DNA of 12,718 bases from assembly GCA_002315275.1 (NCBI GenBank), contig DCGN01000084.1, positions 1 through 12,718 of the forward strand, given 5' to 3'. Shown piece by piece: positions 6,764 to 12,718 of this stretch (within the stretch, counting starts at the first letter, position 1; each line of letters opens with the position of its first letter). The notes beneath the pieces were generated by a model that saw only the letters and a program-made list of their open reading frames with translations, was not told the origin of the DNA and did not search any database. The position numbers and the translations under genes were made by a program. The DNA is from Clostridiales bacterium UBA1777 (GTDB taxonomy: Bacteria > Bacillota > Clostridia > Oscillospirales > Oscillospiraceae).

Positions 6764-6777
6764 ATCATTCTCAGAAA

Positions 6778-7713
6778 TCAATATTTGTAAATTCCGCCGC
6801 CGATAAATTCTCTGAGCAGGCAATCGTCCGGAACAAGCGTTTCGTCAATATCGCCTACAAGCTGAAGCGCCGGCAGAACTCTCTTGAGTTCGTCATAACG
6901 CTCAACACCCTCCGGGATCGCTCTGAACAGCTGAGTCGCCGTGCGTCTGAAAAGGGGCAGCTCATATTCAAACGAGGAGTCAAACTGATAGTCTGCCTTA
7001 TCCTTAAACGGAGAAATATAGTTGAGCTCTCCCCTGCGCACGTTTGCCCACATCTTTATCGTCTCTGCGGGATCCGCCCCGCGGAAATTAAAGTCTCTTA
7101 CCGTTCTGCGCACGAGGCGGAACCATGTGCGCTTGAAAACCACCTTACCGTCAAACTCCACATCGCTCCTTGCGGAGATATAAAGCTTGAAGGCCTCGGG
7201 ATGGACGTTCGTTATCATGTCGTTAAGCGCATGGATGCCCTCGAATATAACCACATCGTCTTTTCCGAGAACGATCGATTTTGACGGTTCGGAGGTCCTC
7301 ATCTGGCGGGCGAACTCATACTTGGGCACGAATATCCTTTTGCCTGCGGAAAGCATGGAAAAATGCTCGTTGAGAAGCTCCATATCCATGCACAGCGGAG
7401 ATTCGAGATCGTAATCTCCCTCGGGTGTCCTCGGGGTGGTATCTGGATCGATCGTTTTGAAATAATCGTCCATACCGACGTAATAGGTATTTACTCCTCT
7501 GCGCTTGAGCTCATCGGCTATTTTCATCGCCGTTGTTGTTTTGCCCGAGCCCGAAGGCCCCGAAAGCAGCACTATGGGGCTGCGCTCCTTATTGGCAATT
7601 ATAAGCTTCGCAGCCTTTGAGACCTTATCGTCGTATCTTGCGTTGCAATCTCTGATAAAGCCCTCGGGGTCAACGACTGTCTTATAGTTTAATTCGTTCA
7701 GATCGTATGCCAT
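6778..7713 (-). CDS. Uridine kinase / phosphoribulokinase-family nucleoside kinase
   Basis: P-loop kinase of the uridine kinase/phosphoribulokinase family, 311 residues, cytoplasmic. It probably phosphorylates a nucleoside such as uridine at the 5' position with ATP or GTP. After about 45 N-terminal residues comes Walker A, GPSGSGKT, at 52-59. It is followed by VGMDDYF (79-85), the YDLESPLCMD acceptor-side motif (101-110), VIFEGIHALND with the Walker B-like Glu (155-165), and the lid segment RLVRRTVRDFNFRGA with several arginines. Some clostridial relatives carry an N-terminal TGS/SAD half of a threonyl-tRNA-synthetase type; this one lacks it. The ATG at 7713 has AAGGAGG seven bases upstream, so a longer TTG reading from 7740 is rejected. 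It overlaps the end of hemZ by 32 nt. The substrate is uncertain. Confidence 0.87.
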   Translation of the reverse strand: MAYDLNELNYKTVVDPEGFIRDCNARYDDKVSKAAKLIIANKERSPIVLLSGPSGSGKTTTAMKIADELKRRGVNTYYVGMDDYFKTIDPDTTPRTPEGDYDLESPLCMDMELLNEHFSMLSAGKRIFVPKYEFARQMRTSEPSKSIVLGKDDVVIFEGIHALNDMITNVHPEAFKLYISARSDVEFDGKVVFKRTWFRLVRRTVRDFNFRGADPAETIKMWANVRRGELNYISPFKDKADYQFDSSFEYELPLFRRTATQLFRAIPEGVERYDELKRVLPALQLVGDIDETLVPDDCLLREFIGGGIYKY

Positions 7714-9190
7714 GATCATTCCTCCTTGAAAAGAATTCAATTATCTTCTGTTTATCCTCGCAGGTCTTATCGATGGCGTTTATATACTCAAGAGGATATT
7801 TCGGAGCCATAAGCCTTATGTTTTTGGCCGTACCCGGAGCAACAAGCTTTGTTGAGCCGCCGCCACCCATAGCAATTATACTGCAAAGCTCTTCCATTAT
7901 ACATATATTATATAGATTCTCGCGGTCTTTCTTCGTCCAGCCGACATTCTCAAAGCCGCCGGACATGAACTTCTGTCTGTAGAGGTAGTACGGAATGTAA
8001 TTTCCGCGGCTGAGCTTTTCCGCCGCAATGTCGAGCATATCGCTCACATCCTCCGCAGACGGGATAGGTTCCTCATTTAATGTGATGCGAGAGCCCTTCT
8101 TCAGTGAGAGCGTATGGACGGTAATATTATCGGGCTCAAGCGCGATGACCTTATTCAGCGTATCCTCAAAGCCCTCGACCGTATCTGCCGGCAATCCGGC
8201 GATGAGATCCATATTGATCGCGAATCCTCCGACTTTTCTCGCTGTCTCGAGAGCAGACAGTATGTCGTGGGAGGTATGCCTGCGCCCGATAATATCAAGC
8301 ACTCTGTCAGACATCGTCTGCGGGTTTACGCTTATTCTGTCAACACCGTGATTTCTTAAAACGATCAGCTTTTCCTCTGTTATCGTGTCCGGTCTGCCGG
8401 CCTCAACGGTGTATTCTCTGTTGTTTGAAAGGTCAAAAGCATTCTCCACCCATGTGCAGAGCGTATCGAGCTGCGGCGCTGACAGAGTTGTCGGTGTTCC
8501 CCCACCCATATATATTGCCACTACGTTGAGTTCAAGCGCCTTAACCGCCTTACCCGTTGCGGATATCTCCTTTTCGAGCGCTTCCATAAACGGGTCAATT
8601 AGCTTCATGCTCTTTTCAACGGACTGGCTGACGAAGCTGCAGTACGCGCATCTCGTAGGGCAGAACGGTATGCCGACATAAAGGCAGATATCCTTTTCTC
8701 CGAGCGAGCGCTCCGCATCAATCGTATAGAGTGTCGTGTCCATGCACAGCTGCGCACGTTTTTGCGAAACGTCGTACTGTTCGATAAAACGCTTCAATGC
8801 CTCATCCGCGGAAGCTCCGCCGGAAATAATTGAATGAAGTATTTTTCCTGGTCTTACACCGGTAAGTGCGCCCCATGCGGGCTTCTTTAAGCCGCTTCTC
8901 AGGGCGGCTCTGTAAATGGCTGTCTTAATGATCTTCTGGCAGGCACGGTCTGTTTCTATCTCGCCGCAGATATCGGCAAGCTTCTCTGATGCTCTTCCCT
9001 TGTAGGAGTTATCGCCGAGCTTCAAGGTGCAATAAGCGGTAAGTGTATTTTCAGTCTTATTAAGGCTGATGTCAATCGAGTCGCCGTCCTCCCGCTTATC
9101 GGGATATTCGGGGCGCTGAGTCGGGAAAAGCGTCAGCAGCACCTGCTCAACGGCGTATTTATACGAATGACCGTGTAAGTATAGATTCAA
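7682..9190 (-). CDS. hemZ: HemZ-family radical SAM protein (oxygen-independent coproporphyrinogen dehydrogenase-like)
   Basis: Radical S-adenosylmethionine enzyme of the HemN/HemZ/HemW superfamily, 502 residues, cytoplasmic. An N-terminal domain of about 160 residues carries the HemZ-type motif LTGVRPGKILHS (109-120). The radical SAM core begins at VGIPFCPTRCAYCSF, with Cys177, Cys181 and Cys184 forming the CxxxCxxC iron-sulfur site. GGGTPT follows at 229-234. The C-terminal part has the SLKKGS and YYLYRQKFMSGGFENVG segments usual for this group. The family is annotated as converting coproporphyrinogen III to protoporphyrinogen without oxygen, but HemZ biochemistry is less certain than HemN. 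The start is TTG at 9190, with GGAG nine bases upstream; the ORF has no better start. Its own promoter lies at 9224-9252. The last codons contain the ribosome site of the following kinase gene. Confidence 0.92.
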   Translation of the reverse strand: MNLYLHGHSYKYAVEQVLLTLFPTQRPEYPDKREDGDSIDISLNKTENTLTAYCTLKLGDNSYKGRASEKLADICGEIETDRACQKIIKTAIYRAALRSGLKKPAWGALTGVRPGKILHSIISGGASADEALKRFIEQYDVSQKRAQLCMDTTLYTIDAERSLGEKDICLYVGIPFCPTRCAYCSFVSQSVEKSMKLIDPFMEALEKEISATGKAVKALELNVVAIYMGGGTPTTLSAPQLDTLCTWVENAFDLSNNREYTVEAGRPDTITEEKLIVLRNHGVDRISVNPQTMSDRVLDIIGRRHTSHDILSALETARKVGGFAINMDLIAGLPADTVEGFEDTLNKVIALEPDNITVHTLSLKKGSRITLNEEPIPSAEDVSDMLDIAAEKLSRGNYIPYYLYRQKFMSGGFENVGWTKKDRENLYNICIMEELCSIIAMGGGGSTKLVAPGTAKNIRLMAPKYPLEYINAIDKTCEDKQKIIEFFSRRNDHGIRSERIKL

Positions 9191-9223
9191 TTAAACCGTC
9201 TCCGATCCGTTTTTTCTGAGTGC

Positions 9224-9252
9224 ATTATATCAAAATTCGGTGAGCAGTACAA
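9224..9252 (-). promoter_or_regulatory. Extended -10 promoter for hemZ and the kinase gene
   Basis: On the minus strand a perfect TATAAT (9229-9224) is preceded by TGA, giving the extended -10 form TGnTATAAT. A weak -35, TTGTAC (9252-9247), lies 17 bases upstream. Transcription would start near 9217, about 27 nt before the TTG start of hemZ. Confidence 0.65.
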
Positions 9253-9257
9253 CTGCT
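9243..9257. promoter_or_regulatory. 15-bp palindrome over the hemZ -35 box
   Basis: AGCAGT-ACA-ACTGCT is a perfect inverted repeat with a three-base centre, covering the -35 hexamer of the hemZ promoter. This is a natural place for a repressor, but the regulator is unknown and the symmetry could be chance. Confidence 0.35.
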
Positions 9258-9384
9258 GCACCCGTTTTATGGCTGCTTATTTACACAATATTAGTATTTT
9301 TTTATTTTTTTATAAAAAAGGCTGGAATTATCAATTTGTTTGTTGTATTATAAAAGCAATAGTAATAAAGTGGGGTAAAAATAA

Positions 9385-9882
9385 ATGTTTTGCGTAGGCG
9401 ATAAAATCGTATACGGTGAAAACGGTGTTTGCACGGTTGAGAAAATCGCGCCGATGGATACTTCCGTCAGCGGGAAGGACAAGCTGTATTACTTTCTCTC
9501 TCCCCTTATTGGAAGCGGAATATATTATGCTCCGATAGACAGCAGCGCGGTATATATGAGACCTGTTATCTCCAGATCCGAGGCTGAAGCGCTGATAGCC
9601 TCTATTCCCTCTATCGAGCCCGCCATCTGTGCTGATAACCGCTTTAATCACGTTGATGCTTTTTATCGGAATCTATTCAAACAGCATACGAACGAGGCCC
9701 TCGTTTCCGTTGTGAAGGGGCTTCGCATACGCATGGCCGAAAAGAAAACAAAGAGCGGCCGCAATGAGGCCACTTTGAAACGCGCAAAGGATATTCTTCA
9801 CGGTGAGCTTTCAGTTGCTCTCGGCATCGCTATTGATGAGGTCGAAGCTTATATATCCGATACACTCGGTGCTGAATATTGA
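9385..9882 (+). CDS. CarD-family transcriptional regulator
   Basis: CarD/CdnL-like protein, 165 residues. Members bind the RNA polymerase beta subunit and stabilise the open promoter complex rather than binding a specific operator. The first about 60 residues (FCVGDKIVYGENGVCTVEKI onward) are the Tudor-like polymerase-interaction domain shared with the transcription-repair coupling factor. Residues from about 80 to the end form a basic helical domain, with RIRMAEKKTKSGRNEATLKR and LSVALGIAIDEVEAYI. Length fits the short Firmicute members. The ATG at 9385 follows GTGGGG by nine bases. It is a single-gene unit, divergent from hemZ and closed by two terminators. I saw no convincing promoter hexamers in the AT-rich stretch upstream. 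Confidence 0.9.
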   Translation: MFCVGDKIVYGENGVCTVEKIAPMDTSVSGKDKLYYFLSPLIGSGIYYAPIDSSAVYMRPVISRSEAEALIASIPSIEPAICADNRFNHVDAFYRNLFKQHTNEALVSVVKGLRIRMAEKKTKSGRNEATLKRAKDILHGELSVALGIAIDEVEAYISDTLGAEY

Positions 9883-9898
9883 TATCTAATAAAAACGA

Positions 9899-9936
9899 AG
9901 AATGCAGGGAGAGCGTCCCTGCATTCTGTCTGTTTT
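9899..9936 (+). terminator. Intrinsic terminator after carD
   Basis: A 12-bp perfect stem (9899-9910 with 9916-9927, core GCAGGGA/TCCCTGC) and a GAGCG loop are followed by a T-rich tail, TGTCTGTTTT. It starts 17 nt after the carD stop. This is a strong Rho-independent terminator. Confidence 0.85.
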
Positions 9937-9950
9937 CCGATATTAATGAT

Positions 9951-9980
9951 AAAAGCCGGATAGCACGAATCCGGCTTTTG
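9951..9980. terminator. Second, bidirectional-looking intrinsic terminator
   Basis: An 11-bp stem, AAAAGCCGGAT (9951-9961) with ATCCGGCTTTT (9969-9979), has a seven-base loop. The A-tract on one side and the T-tract on the other make it usable in either direction. It backs up the first terminator, so carD and the two-component genes are well insulated. Confidence 0.8.
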
Positions 9981-10004
9981 AAAGGTGGAGAAAGGGAGGG
10001 GGGA

Positions 10005-10065
10005 AGATAAAGGTGGTCGCTGATTACAGCGAGAAACGATAGCGTGCTTCTATCCTTTGTTATCT
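10005..10065 (+). other. Possible three-way-junction RNA structure
   Basis: An outer stem AGATAA/TTATCT (10005-10010 with 10060-10065) encloses two perfect small hairpins: TCGCTG-ATTA-CAGCGA (10017-10032) and GATAG-CGTGCTT-CTATC (10038-10054). A T-rich stretch (GTTTTGATTTT) follows. It sits between the carD terminators and the response regulator, outside any gene. It could be a small RNA, a 5' leader element or chance folding in a short spacer. It does not match a tRNA or a riboswitch that I know. Confidence 0.3.
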
Positions 10066-10086
10066 GTTTTGATTTTACCGCGATTT

Positions 10087-10104
10087 ATTAAGAAAACTCT
10101 TAAT
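10087..10104. promoter_or_regulatory. Inverted repeat upstream of the response regulator gene
   Basis: ATTAAG-N6-CTTAAT, 65 nt before the response regulator start, lies in an AT-rich leader. TTAATAG recurs at 10137-10143, and TTTATTAA occurs twice (10084, 10133). It may be an autoregulatory site, but no clear -35/-10 pair could be fixed nearby. The weak candidate is TTGTGT at 10108 with TTTTAT at 10132. Confidence 0.25.
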
Positions 10105-10168
10105 AGATTGTGTTATTTTAAAATAAACTTGTTTTATTAATAGTTTTTTCATATATCCGGAGGTTTTT

Positions 10169-10840
10169 ATGAGACTTCTTGTTGTAGAAGACGAAAAGCG
10201 TTTAAACGGCATAATAGCGGAGTCCCTTGAGGATGAGGGTTACAGCGTTGACAGATGCTATAACGGCGTTGAAGCGCTCGACTATCTTTCAAGCGTTTCC
10301 TATGATGTTATCGTGCTTGATATTATGATGCCGAAGCTCAACGGGCTTGAGCTTGTCAAGAAGATCCGCAGCGAGGGCAATACTACGCCGGTCCTCTTCC
10401 TCACGGCGCGCGATTCAGTTGAGGATAAGGTCAAAGGGCTTGAGGCCGGCGGCGACTACTATCTCGTCAAGCCGTTTGACTTCAGAGAGTTTATGGCTGT
10501 CATCCGCGTTATGGCAAGGAAGCGCTCCGGCAATAAGACCAACATTTATACCATCGCCGATCTCAGTGTTGATTCCTCGGCAAAAACCGTTGTCCGCGCA
10601 GGCGTGAAGATTGACCTCACGAGCAAAGAGTTTTCGCTGCTTGAGTACATGATAAGGAACAAGGGCGTTGTTCTTTCCAGAGAAATGATTGAAAACAACA
10701 TCTGGAACTTTGACTACGAGGGCGGCACAAATGTTGTTGACGTATATGTCGGCTATCTCAGAAAAAAAGTAGATGCCGGCTTTGGGAAAAAGCTTATCCA
10801 CACAGTCTGGGGCTCAGGCTGGGTGCTTAGGGAGGATTAA
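10169..10840 (+). CDS. OmpR/PhoB-family response regulator
   Basis: Two-component transcription factor, 223 residues. The receiver domain (about 1-118) has acidic residues Glu7, Asp8 and Glu9 and the phosphoacceptor Asp51 in VLDIMMPKLNG. It also has the switch Thr79 (FLTARDS) and Lys101 in LVKPFD. A winged-helix DNA-binding domain follows (about 125-222), with LTSKEFSLLEYMIRNKG and the wing GKKLIHTVWGSGWVL. The segment before the Lys reads GLEAGGDYYLVKPF rather than the commoner GADDYLVKPF. The ATG at 10169 has CCGGAGG five bases upstream. The histidine kinase starts 3 nt after the stop, so the pair is one operon. The target genes are unknown. Confidence 0.96.
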   Translation: MRLLVVEDEKRLNGIIAESLEDEGYSVDRCYNGVEALDYLSSVSYDVIVLDIMMPKLNGLELVKKIRSEGNTTPVLFLTARDSVEDKVKGLEAGGDYYLVKPFDFREFMAVIRVMARKRSGNKTNIYTIADLSVDSSAKTVVRAGVKIDLTSKEFSLLEYMIRNKGVVLSREMIENNIWNFDYEGGTNVVDVYVGYLRKKVDAGFGKKLIHTVWGSGWVLRED

Positions 10841-10843
10841 TGC

Positions 10844-12184
10844 GTGTCTGCTCGACTGAGAATTACGCTATGGATAACCACCATGATGCTCATCATGACG
10901 CTTATCGTTCTGCTCTTCGTTATCGTGGTCAACAACTCCTCCGTTGCCAACGATCCTACGGATTCTCTTGTTGATGCCGTTATGGCCAACGCCTCCAAGC
11001 TTGTATATTCCGACGGCACGTTCTCATGGAATAACATAGATCTGTATAAGCGAGGCGTTTACTGCAGCGTCTATTCGATTGACGGCACGGAGCTCGTTGG
11101 TGCATTTCCTTCCGAAGAGCATTTTACGCTCGATTTCAGGTCCGGAATGGTCAGAAGCATAACTGTTGACGGCGCAAAATACCTTGTCTTTGATATATAC
11201 ACCGATTACGAGGGCGGCGGTGTCTGGATAAGGGGCATCATTTCACCGTACGATCAGTCCGAAATAATCAAGGAATTGCTCGCATTGACCTATACCCTGC
11301 TCCCGGTTCTGATTGTATTCTCCATAGTCGGCGGTTGGCTCGTTGCATGCAGCGCATTCCGCCCTGTTGAGAAGATCGTCAATTCCGCTGACTCAATCAG
11401 CAGCGGCAGCGATCTGTCCGCAAGAATCAAGCTCAAGCGCGGCCCGTCCGAGATGAAGCACCTTGCCGCGGCATTTAACAGAATGCTCGAGCGTCTGGAG
11501 CAGTCATTCGAGGCCGAAAAGAATTTTACCTCCGCCGCCTCTCATGAGCTTCGCACGCCCATTACCGTCATTCTTGCGGAATGTGACAGAGCAAAGCGCA
11601 AGTGCTCAACGAAAGAGGACTTTCTCGAATCTGTCAACGCCATTGAGTATCAGAGCAGAAATATGGGTGAGCTCGTCCAGCAGATGCTGAGCCTCAGCCG
11701 CCTGCAGTACGGAGCGGAAAAATACCCGATGCGCGTTTCGAGCCTGAGCGAATTCATTGATGCCTGCACGGACGAATTCTTTATCGATAATGACAAGAGC
11801 ATTACCATCAGGAAAGAGATCGCGCCCGATGTCAGCGCTAAATACAATCCCGATCTTTTCTCCCGCGTTATTATGAATCTTCTTCAGAACGCGTATAAAT
11901 ACGGCAATGAAAACGGCAATATCACTGTCAAGCTTTCCGCTGACAAGGCGAAGAATTATGCCGTTCTGTGCGTTCAGGATGACGGAATAGGAATTTCCGA
12001 AGAAAATCTCGACAAGATTTGGCTGAGATTCTGGCAGGCAGACCCGTCCCGCGGAGTAAGCGGAGGAAGCGGTCTCGGCCTCGCACTTGTTAAAGAGATA
12101 ACCGACCTTCACAACGGTACTGTTGCCGTTGAAAGTACAGAAGGTGTAGGAAGTACGTTCACTGTTTCCATCCCGATGAAGTAA
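10844..12184 (+). CDS. Membrane sensor histidine kinase, HAMP-containing
   Basis: Partner kinase of the response regulator just upstream, 446 residues. The first transmembrane helix is at about residues 8-30. An extracytoplasmic sensor region of about 110 residues follows, without a recognised family. The second helix is at about 147-170, then a HAMP linker (about 170-225). The H-box SHELRTPITV carries the phosphorylated His234. The ATPase domain has the N-box NLLQNAYKYG (Asn349), the G1 motif DDGIGI, the F-box region IWLRFWQADPSRG and the G2 motif GGSGLGLALVKEI. All catalytic motifs are intact. The start is GTG at 10844, with GGAGG eight bases upstream inside the end of the regulator gene; an ATG at 10840 is in another frame and ends early. 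The signal sensed cannot be told. Confidence 0.95.
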   Translation: MSARLRITLWITTMMLIMTLIVLLFVIVVNNSSVANDPTDSLVDAVMANASKLVYSDGTFSWNNIDLYKRGVYCSVYSIDGTELVGAFPSEEHFTLDFRSGMVRSITVDGAKYLVFDIYTDYEGGGVWIRGIISPYDQSEIIKELLALTYTLLPVLIVFSIVGGWLVACSAFRPVEKIVNSADSISSGSDLSARIKLKRGPSEMKHLAAAFNRMLERLEQSFEAEKNFTSAASHELRTPITVILAECDRAKRKCSTKEDFLESVNAIEYQSRNMGELVQQMLSLSRLQYGAEKYPMRVSSLSEFIDACTDEFFIDNDKSITIRKEIAPDVSAKYNPDLFSRVIMNLLQNAYKYGNENGNITVKLSADKAKNYAVLCVQDDGIGISEENLDKIWLRFWQADPSRGVSGGSGLGLALVKEITDLHNGTVAVESTEGVGSTFTVSIPMK

Positions 12185-12202
12185 TTTCTCTTATGCTCGC
12201 TT

Positions 12203-12236
12203 AAGCTTCACGCTCAAGAAGTGTGAAGCTTTTTCA
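12203..12236 (+). terminator. Intrinsic terminator after the histidine kinase gene
   Basis: A nine-bp stem, AAGCTTCAC (12203-12211) with GTGAAGCTT (12223-12231), has an 11-base loop. The stem runs directly into a T-run (GCTTTTTC). It lies 18 nt after the kinase stop and separates the two-component operon from murT. Confidence 0.75.
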
Positions 12237-12256
12237 TTGTATTTTCCAACTATATG

Positions 12257-12286
12257 TTGCCCTATGAGTGCATAAGGTGGTATAAT
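12257..12286 (+). promoter_or_regulatory. Extended -10 promoter upstream of murT
   Basis: A perfect TATAAT (12281-12286) is preceded by TGG, the extended -10 form TGnTATAAT. TTGCCC (12257-12262) lies 18 bases upstream as a weak -35. The start would be near 12293, about 30 nt before the murT ATG. Confidence 0.7.
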
Positions 12287-12323
12287 AGTAGAACAGTCTT
12301 ATTGACCAAGGAGAATCCGCATA

Positions 12324-12718
12324 ATGAATATAAGAGCTATTTTAGCTATTTTACTTTGTAAAGGACTGCGCCTATTCTCAAGGCTCGTTCACCGCGGCGG
12401 AACGGCAATGCCCGGCCGATTCGCGCTGAAGCTCTGCCCGAATCTTCTCGCCATTCTTGCTAAGGATGTCGAATCCGTTGCGATAACGGGTACAAACGGC
12501 AAGACCACAAGCGTGCGAATGATAGAAGAGGCGTTTTCCATCTCAGGCGTTGACTATTTTGCCAACAGAAGCGGTGCAAACCTCATAAGCGGAATCACCA
12601 CCGAGTTCGTAATGAACTGCACGTGGGCCGGAAAAATGAAGAAGCACATGGCCGTTATCGAGTGCGACGAGGCCGCCGCAAGGACTGTTTTCGGCCAGCT
12701 CAAGCCCAAAGTGATAGT
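12324..12718 (+). CDS. murT: Lipid II isoglutaminyl synthase subunit MurT (partial, N-terminal part)
   Basis: Mur-ligase-like subunit that, with the glutaminase GatD, amidates the D-glutamate of lipid II to D-isoglutamine during peptidoglycan synthesis. The frame is open to the right edge (131 codons visible). It begins MNIRAILAILLCKGLRLFSR, continues with the MurT-type lead-in MPGRFALKLCPNLLAILAKD, then the ATP-binding motif ITGTNGKTT (about residues 54-62). NRSGANLISGITTEF and AVIECDEAAARTVF follow. The SGANL...GI and E.DEA motifs favour MurT over MurC-F and folylpolyglutamate synthase. The middle domain with the Cys4 zinc ribbon would lie outside. The ATG at 12324 follows AAGGAG by ten bases, a slightly long spacing. 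A gatD gene would be expected next but cannot be seen. Confidence 0.9.
   Translation, partial: MNIRAILAILLCKGLRLFSRLVHRGGTAMPGRFALKLCPNLLAILAKDVESVAITGTNGKTTSVRMIEEAFSISGVDYFANRSGANLISGITTEFVMNCTWAGKMKKHMAVIECDEAAARTVFGQLKPKVI

Larger units (their letters stand above)
6251..6777. other. AT-rich intergenic region upstream of the ATPase operon
   Basis: About 530 nt without a convincing gene, markedly richer in A and T than the flanking genes. It contains the operon promoter (6343-6371), two palindromes (6527-6543 and 6560-6577) and four TGCAAAA heptamers (plus strand near 6288 and 6479; minus strand near 6362 and 6391). It also contains the short inverted repeat ACAATACATTGT near 6313 in the presumed leader, and a stem-loop (6724-6763) downstream of the kinase gene. 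A 61-codon minus-strand frame at 6583-6768 has no ribosome site or recognisable protein and overlaps the stem-loop, so I do not call it. I see no known riboswitch fold. Confidence 0.6.

Noticed and set aside
6583..6768. Minus-strand 61-codon frame in the intergenic region
   Set aside because: No ribosome site and no recognised protein. It overlaps the stem-loop and lies in AT-rich spacer.
9291..9322. T-rich/A-rich stretch as a terminator between hemZ and carD
   Set aside because: These genes diverge, so no transcript should end here, and the stem would consist of A-T pairs only.
11606..12112. Minus-strand 168-codon frame opposite the histidine kinase
   Set aside because: The kinase on the plus strand has all catalytic motifs. 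The antisense frame has no resemblance to anything.
1..12718. Defence system, mobile element, CRISPR array, tRNA or rRNA
   Set aside because: I looked on both strands and found no transposase, integrase, direct-repeat array, tRNA-like cloverleaf or rRNA sequence. All larger frames are housekeeping or regulatory genes.

Overview
This window looks like part of the chromosome of an anaerobic, Gram-positive bacterium of the class Clostridia. The base composition is close to balanced in the genes and strongly AT-rich between them. The gene set fits a fermentative, peptidoglycan-bearing Firmicute: a V/A-type ATPase operon, the oxygen-independent coproporphyrinogen-dehydrogenase homologue HemZ, a CarD-family RNA-polymerase-binding protein, an OmpR-type two-component system and the start of a MurT lipid II amidation subunit. 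The genus cannot be named from the sequence alone. No mobile element, CRISPR array, tRNA or rRNA is visible.

Left half (1-6250, minus strand): the first eight genes of a V/A-type ATPase operon, in transcription order G/H (stalk coiled coil), I (membrane stator), K-b, K-a (two tandem rotor proteolipids), E, C, F and A (catalytic, cut off by the left edge). Subunits B and D would be expected just outside. Spacings are short (1 and 8 nt overlaps, gaps up to 63 nt), so this is one transcription unit. A sigma-A-like promoter lies about 90 nt upstream. Hairpins sit in two of the wider gaps (I/K-b and E/C) and could help set subunit stoichiometry.

The most interesting point is that the two proteolipids, about three quarters identical, differ at the ion-binding site. 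K-a keeps the Thr-Gln...Tyr / Gln / Glu set known from sodium-binding NtpK. K-b has Leu and Phe in place of that Gln and Tyr but keeps the essential Glu. A mixed rotor ring is a reasonable hypothesis.

Middle (6251-6777): about 530 nt of AT-rich DNA without a gene. It carries the operon promoter, two near-identical TTGTG...CACAA palindromes (one enclosing a perfect TATAAT), several TGCAAAA repeats and a long stem-loop. Next, on the minus strand, come hemZ (7682-9190) and an overlapping uridine-kinase-like gene (6778-7713). They are translationally coupled by a Shine-Dalgarno sequence inside hemZ, and are driven by an extended -10 promoter with a palindrome over its -35 box.

Right part (9385-12718, plus strand): carD, closed by two tandem intrinsic terminators; a possible three-way-junction RNA fold (10005-10065); a response regulator and histidine kinase pair; an intrinsic terminator; and, from its own extended -10 promoter, the first 131 codons of murT, cut by the right edge. 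The loci look like ordinary core functions laid side by side. I see no evidence that they form one novel system.
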